Part shown: in pieces, positions 60,063 through 64,000 of the stretch
Numbering within the stretch: the first letter of the stretch is position 1
How the letters are laid out: the number at the start of each line of letters is the position of its first letter
Origin: Mycobacterium sp. 1554424.7
GTDB taxonomy: Bacteria; Actinomycetota; Actinomycetes; Mycobacteriales; Mycobacteriaceae
Length of the DNA: 64,000 nt
Assembly (NCBI RefSeq): GCF_001665295.1
Contig: NZ_LZSE01000005.1
Location: 124,001-188,000 of the forward strand
Direction: 5' to 3'
Notes under the pieces: generated by a model
What the model was told of the DNA's origin: nothing
Databases searched by the model: none
Seen by the model: only the letters and a program-made list of their open reading frames with translations
Translations under genes and position numbers: made by a program

Positions 60063-60962
60063 TTACTGTTCTTCCGGCTCCGGCACGTGGAAATGCTCGT
60101 CGCGTAGCCGGAAGGCCTCCTTCGCGCCGTGCTGTGCCCGCGTTTTGACGAAGTTGAACTCGCCCGGCGCGAATTGCAAATTGGTGCCGTACGCATGAAA
60201 TAAGTAACTCGCGACTTCCTCACCCTGGTACGCCTGGCTCTGCTCGACGAGGCGGAACGCTTCCTTGGCGATGACAACCCCATCGGCGGGCATCTTCGCC
60301 GCCTTCTCCGCCCAATAGCGAGCCCGCGCCGTGACTGCGGCGGAATCGCATGTGTCGGTAAAGATTCCGAGGTGCTCGACCTCGCGTGCCTCGATGATGT
60401 CGCCGGTCAACAGCAGCCGCCGGGCCAGCACCGGCCCCAGCCGGTGGAAGAACATGTGCAGGCTGCCCAGGGCCGGCCCGAGGAAGCGGGTCGCCGGCAT
60501 GCCGATCTTCGTGTCGCGCGCAATGACGGAGATGTCGGTCATCAACGCCATCTCGAAGCCACCGCCGAGCGCGTAGCCGGCTATCTCCCCCACCGTCACC
60601 TTCGGAAAGCCCATGAAGTTGTGGTAGAAGCCAAAAGACTTGCGGTCCACGGTGAGTCGGCGGCGCTGGCTGGGACGGCGCTTGGCCGCCGCGTCGTCGG
60701 GCGCCTTGGCATTGTCGCCGTACCAGCCGTACGCGTTGTTCATGTCGGCGCCGGTGGAAAAGACCCCTTCGGCTCCGCGCAAGAGAACCACCGTGAGGTC
60801 GTCGTCCTCGGCCACGCGGTCCAGGCAGCGGCCGACGGCCTCGCGCATCGTGGCGTCATAGGAGTTGCGGTGCTTGGGGTTGTTAAGCGTGATCGTCGCG
60901 ATGCGCCGGTCGGGGTCGACGTCGAAGAGCACGCGATCGTCCGAAACGCTGGAGGCGCTCAT
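60063..60962 (-). CDS. Enoyl-CoA hydratase/isomerase family protein (crotonase)
   Basis: A 299-residue crotonase. 'TITLNNPKHRNSYDATMREA', oxyanion 'GEIAGYALGGGFEMALMTDI' retaining the first Glu, but the second Glu position (PExxLG) reads 'MPATRFLG', with Ala. A region 'NNAYGWYGDNAKAPDDAAAK' is inserted after 'GVFSTGADM'. Substrate range and reaction are uncertain. Its ATG overlaps the stop of the thioesterase gene by 4 bp. Confidence 0.9.
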   Translation of the reverse strand: MSASSVSDDRVLFDVDPDRRIATITLNNPKHRNSYDATMREAVGRCLDRVAEDDDLTVVLLRGAEGVFSTGADMNNAYGWYGDNAKAPDDAAAKRRPSQRRRLTVDRKSFGFYHNFMGFPKVTVGEIAGYALGGGFEMALMTDISVIARDTKIGMPATRFLGPALGSLHMFFHRLGPVLARRLLLTGDIIEAREVEHLGIFTDTCDSAAVTARARYWAEKAAKMPADGVVIAKEAFRLVEQSQAYQGEEVASYLFHAYGTNLQFAPGEFNFVKTRAQHGAKEAFRLRDEHFHVPEPEEQ

Positions 60963-61642
60963 CTGTCGGACTCCTTTCGCCGCCTGCCGAACTTGAATGC
61001 GGTCAGGTCTTCCGGCCGCGACGCCAACGTGGTGACCTCGCCCTTACACAGCACTTCGTCGCCGAGCAGCAGCCGTGCCGTCGACGCGATGCCCCGTTCG
61101 ACCTGTGACCGGACGATGTCGAAGCGCAGGTCGGTCAGCACGGGCGTGGGCCGGCGGAACGTGACGAGCAGGGACCGGGTCTTGCCGGAAAGCCCGGTGA
61201 CGCAATTGTGGTGCTGGATCACGCTGTCGAAGAAGACGCCGAGGAAGCCACCGTGCACCAGTCCTGGCGGCCCCTCGTACACCAGCGGAAAGGACACCTC
61301 GCCGCCGGCATTCTCGGCGTCGATCCTATCGAATCGATACTCGGGAAAGCACGGGTTGTAGGCGCCGATGTCGGTGGCGTGGTTGAGGTAGACGCGCCGA
61401 GGATCGTCGGCGATCTCGCCGATTCGCGGTGCGCTGTCGGTGGGGGCCGCGGCGGCCAATTCGGCTTCCCACTCGGCGAACTTGGCGAGCATTGCGTCGA
61501 CGGTGGGGTGCGGGTGCTCGAGGGACAGCAGCAGCGAGCTCAGGCGCCGCATAGCGCCGGCCGCCGCGACCGTCTGCGCGAGGGGCGCCTCGCCGAATTT
61601 GGCGTCGCGGGTGTGGGGCGAAGCGGTTGTGCCCTCGGCCAT
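60959..61642 (-). CDS. PaaI-like hotdog thioesterase
   Basis: A 227-residue hotdog protein, ATG 61642 with 'AAAAGG' upstream (GTG 61657 is an alternative). The HGG motif is in 'GPPGLVHGGFLGVFFDSVIQ', followed by 'LLVTFRRPTPVLTDLRFDIV'. The N-terminal 100 residues are helical and not recognised; the same arrangement occurs in the 36237 product. Leads a minus-strand pair with the crotonase, under the 61730 palindrome. Confidence 0.86.
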   Translation of the reverse strand: MAEGTTASPHTRDAKFGEAPLAQTVAAAGAMRRLSSLLLSLEHPHPTVDAMLAKFAEWEAELAAAAPTDSAPRIGEIADDPRRVYLNHATDIGAYNPCFPEYRFDRIDAENAGGEVSFPLVYEGPPGLVHGGFLGVFFDSVIQHHNCVTGLSGKTRSLLVTFRRPTPVLTDLRFDIVRSQVERGIASTARLLLGDEVLCKGEVTTLASRPEDLTAFKFGRRRKESDR

Positions 61643-61729
61643 GCTTGCCTTTTCCACGGGTTTCGGCCCCGCTTTGTTCCGTCGTTTGGGTTTCCTTGCT
61701 AACTTATACCTCGTATCAATCGTATCGCC

Positions 61730-61748
61730 TACTGTATGGGTAACCGTA
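61730..61748. promoter_or_regulatory. 19-bp regulon palindrome, one mismatch
   Basis: TACTGTATGGGTAACCGTA has a perfect left half and one mismatch in the right half (ACCGTA). It is 25 nt upstream of the crotonase GTG at 61774 and 87 nt from the divergent thioesterase ATG. The nearby tract 61706-61725 has further ATAC/GTAT repeats. Confidence 0.62.
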
Positions 61749-61773
61749 TCGGCGGAGAAAGGCCGGGTAGACG

Positions 61774-62595
61774 GTGAGTCACGGGGCCGACGCGGCCGAG
61801 GCCGAGGGATCGGTGACCGCGTGCCGAGAGGGCGCGGTCCTGCGGGTCACCCTGAATCGCCCAGCCCGCCGTAACGCGTTGAGCCACTTGATGATCGATG
61901 AGTTGGTCGGCGTGCTGACCGATGCCGCGACCGACGATTCGTTGCGCGCGATTCACATCCGCGGCGCGGGGGACGACTTCTGCGCCGGTGCCGACTGGGT
62001 GGCCGCCAACGATCCGGGCGGGCACCGCCCGCGCGCGGGCGATCTGGTGCGGCGGATCCCCCACGCCGCGCACCGAGTGATCGAACTCGTCGCGACCGTT
62101 CAGTTGCCTGTGGTTTGCAGCGTGCGGGGGTGGGCGGTGGGGTTCGGCTGCAACCTCGCGCTGGCCGCCGACTTCACCGTCGCCGCCGCCGACGCGGTGT
62201 TCTGGGAGCCGTTCGTGGACCGTGGCTTCAGCCCGGACTCGGGCTCCACCTGGCTGCTGCCCCGACTGGTCGGTCTGGCGCGGGCGCGGCGGATGCTGCT
62301 GCTGGGCGAGAAGGTGAGCGCGACGGACGCTGCCGACTGGGGACTGATCCACCGGGCGGTGAGCGGGCCCGAACTCGACGACACGGCCGAGAAACTGGTC
62401 GAGCGGCTGGCCTCGGGGCCGACGGCCGCGATCGGGCTGGCCAAGCAGGCGCTGAACTTCGGCCAGCACGCGACGCTGGACCAAGCGATGACACAGGAAC
62501 TGTTCAATCTGGAATTATCCTGTCGGACACGCGATTTCAAAGAGGGACTGGAGGCGTTTCGGCAACGGCGCGCGCCCGAGTTCCGGGGCAGATGA
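61774..62595 (+). CDS. Enoyl-CoA hydratase/isomerase family protein (crotonase)
   Basis: A 273-residue crotonase from GTG 61774. 'RVTLNRPARRNALSHLMIDE', 'GAGDDFCAGADW', 'SVRGWAVGFGCNLALAADFT'. Both hydratase Glu positions are changed (Asn and Phe), but 'FSPDSGSTWLLPRLVG' carries the Asp used by PaaG-like isomerases. A delta-isomerase role is therefore more likely than hydration. First of three plus-strand crotonase genes. Confidence 0.9.
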   Translation: MSHGADAAEAEGSVTACREGAVLRVTLNRPARRNALSHLMIDELVGVLTDAATDDSLRAIHIRGAGDDFCAGADWVAANDPGGHRPRAGDLVRRIPHAAHRVIELVATVQLPVVCSVRGWAVGFGCNLALAADFTVAAADAVFWEPFVDRGFSPDSGSTWLLPRLVGLARARRMLLLGEKVSATDAADWGLIHRAVSGPELDDTAEKLVERLASGPTAAIGLAKQALNFGQHATLDQAMTQELFNLELSCRTRDFKEGLEAFRQRRAPEFRGR

Positions 62596-62605
62596 GGGAG
62601 CACGG

Positions 62606-63418
62606 ATGCCTACTGACTCGTTCGACACCATCAATTACCACGTCGACGGGCATACGGCCACCATCACGCTGAACCGCCCGGAGGCGCTGAACGCGCTGAG
62701 CCCGCACATGATCAGCGAACTCCGCGCCGCCTACGACGAGGCCGAGAACGACGACAACGTGTGGCTGCTCGTGGTCACCGGCACCGGCCGCGCGTTCTGC
62801 ACGGGGGCCGATGTCAAAGCCATTCCCGCGGACGGCAAGGTGATCTACGAACGGCCGTACCTGTCCACGTATGACCAGTGGGAGGCGCCGCAGGAGGGCA
62901 CACCGCCGTTTCGCACCATGGCCAAGCCGGTGTTGACCGCCGTCAACGGACTATGCTGCGGCGCCGGCATGGACTGGGTGACCACGACGGACATCGTCAT
63001 CGCATCCGAGCAGGCAACCTTTTTCGATCCGCACGTGAGCATCGGGCTGGTCGCCGGGCGCGAATTGGTGCGGGTGTCCAGGGTGTTGCCCCGCTCGATC
63101 GCCCTACGGATGGCCCTGATGGGCAAGCACGAGCGGATGAGCGCGCAACGCGCCTACGAGCTCGGATTGATCAGCGAAATCGTCGAGCACGACCGCCTGC
63201 TGGACCGGGCCTACGAGATCGCCGACGTCGTCAACTCCAACGCACCCCTGGCCGTGCGGGGAACCCGGCTGGCCATCCTCAAGGGCCTCAATGTGCCGCT
63301 GCACGAGGCGGAGATACTCGCCGAGACCTTCCGCGAGCGCGTGCTGCGAACGGAGGATGCGCAGGAGGGCCCCAAGGCCTTCATCGAGAAGCGGAAACCG
63401 AATTGGCAGTGCCGCTGA
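62606..63418 (+). CDS. Enoyl-CoA hydratase/isomerase family protein (crotonase)
   Basis: A 270-residue crotonase. 'TITLNRPEALNALSPHMISE', 'GRAFCTGADVKAIPADG', 'VNGLCCGAGMDWVTTTDIVI', then 'FFDPHVSIGLVAGRELVRVS'. First Glu position is Asp, second is His. The Gly-rich oxyanion loop is intact, so acyl-CoA binding is expected. 10 nt after the previous crotonase; its stop shares one base with the next start. Confidence 0.9.
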   Translation: MPTDSFDTINYHVDGHTATITLNRPEALNALSPHMISELRAAYDEAENDDNVWLLVVTGTGRAFCTGADVKAIPADGKVIYERPYLSTYDQWEAPQEGTPPFRTMAKPVLTAVNGLCCGAGMDWVTTTDIVIASEQATFFDPHVSIGLVAGRELVRVSRVLPRSIALRMALMGKHERMSAQRAYELGLISEIVEHDRLLDRAYEIADVVNSNAPLAVRGTRLAILKGLNVPLHEAEILAETFRERVLRTEDAQEGPKAFIEKRKPNWQCR

Positions 63419-64000
63419 TGAGCGCCGGCTTCGAAACCATCCTGCTCGAGGTCGACGCGGGCGACCATGTCGCCACCATCACTTTGAATCGGCCCGAGCA
63501 GCTAAACGCGTTCAACCGCACCATGTGTGAGGAGATGGCCCGGGCCTGGCGGACCGTCAAGCTCGACGAGTCGGTGCACGCGGTGGTGCTGCGGGCGGCC
63601 GGCAGTCGGGCGTTCAGCGCCGGGCTGGACGTCAAGACGCCGTACGGCCAGCCGGAAAACGTATGGAACCACGAGGATCCGGGCGAGGCGCTCAGCCCCA
63701 AGTGGCAGAAGATGTGGAAACCCGTGGTCTGTGCCGTGCAGGGCATGTGCACCGCGGGCGCGTTCTATTTCCTCAACGAGTCCGACGTCGTCATCTGCTC
63801 AGACGACGCAACGTTTTTCGACTCCCACGTCTCCGCGGGCCTGGTATGCGCGCTGGAACCGATCGGCCTGATGCGGCGCATCGGGCTGGGCGAGACCTTG
63901 CGCATGGCGCTGATGGGCAACGACGAGCGGGTCGGGGCCGCCACCGCCCTGCGGATCGGATTGGTTTCCGAGGTGGTCTCCTCCGAAACCTTGTGGGAGC
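63418..64000 (+). CDS. Enoyl-CoA hydratase/isomerase family protein (cut by right edge)
   Basis: The first 194 codons of a third consecutive crotonase (TGATG overlap). 'TITLNRPEQLNAFNRTMCEE', 'SRAFSAGLDVKTP', 'VQGMCTAGAFYFLNESDVVI', then 'FFDSHVSAGLVCALEPIGLM'. The HVSxGLV stretch ties it to the 62606 product, so the two probably arose by duplication. Both Glu positions are replaced (Tyr, His). The C-terminus lies outside the window. Confidence 0.9.
   Translation, partial: MSAGFETILLEVDAGDHVATITLNRPEQLNAFNRTMCEEMARAWRTVKLDESVHAVVLRAAGSRAFSAGLDVKTPYGQPENVWNHEDPGEALSPKWQKMWKPVVCAVQGMCTAGAFYFLNESDVVICSDDATFFDSHVSAGLVCALEPIGLMRRIGLGETLRMALMGNDERVGAATALRIGLVSEVVSSETLWE

Overview
The window is high-GC DNA from an actinobacterium, almost certainly a Mycobacterium and probably a non-tuberculous species. 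The signs are F420-type luciferase-like oxidoreductases, large numbers of FadE and FadD genes, orphan Mce-associated membrane proteins, a KshA-like Rieske oxygenase, and a close architectural match to the M. tuberculosis phosphatase-kinase fusion Rv1364c. Genes are densely packed, many with 4-bp ATGA/GTGA overlaps, so most belong to operons. I see no rRNA, tRNA, CRISPR array, phage gene or transposase.

Layout. 1-9.9 kb: a cut CaiB/BaiF CoA transferase, a GntR/FCD regulator, an SDR, an LLM oxidoreductase, a run of four overlapping acyl-CoA dehydrogenases followed by an acyl-CoA ligase, and a TetR-hotdog fusion protein. 10-17.5 kb: an amidohydrolase, a PAS-PP2C-kinase-STAS regulator, a two-gene FadE operon and two acidic Mce-associated proteins. 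17.5-34 kb: an esterase-like protein without its catalytic Ser and His, an NTF2-like/amidohydrolase/amidohydrolase/Rieske operon divergent from a P450-alcohol dehydrogenase pair, an SDR, a VOC protein, YceI, a Tat lipoprotein serine hydrolase, a second P450 with an LLM protein, a carboxyltransferase, and an LLM/NTF2/hydrolase operon. 34-45.4 kb: a KshA-like oxygenase operon, an SMP-30 protein, SRPBCC and SDR genes, and a P450/CoA transferase/thioesterase/thiolase operon. 45.4-49 kb: a methyltransferase, an NAD(P)-binding protein and a DUF485/symporter pair. 49-64 kb: a six-gene catabolic operon on the minus strand, GlsB and CsbD stress-type genes, a DapA-like aldolase with an SDR, a TetR regulator and five crotonases (the last is cut by the right edge).

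How it works together. The gene content (CoA ligases, FadE pairs, crotonases, CoA transferases, thiolase, thioesterases, P450s, Rieske oxygenase, SDR/ADH, amidohydrolases) fits import, oxygenation, CoA activation and beta-oxidation-like breakdown of a lipid, steroid-like or isoprenoid/aromatic substrate. The substrate cannot be named from sequence. The main new observation is a 19-bp palindrome, TACYGT-N7-ACRGTA. It is perfect at three intergenic sites (21455, 39474, 40913) and degenerate at five more (29740, 34579, 55975, 58970, 61730), with a weak one at 3010. Nearly every site sits just upstream of one of these catabolic operons, and one lies beside the TetR gene at 59098. I infer a locally clustered catabolic regulon under that TetR protein. 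Several enzymes in it have lost catalytic residues while their operon context is intact.
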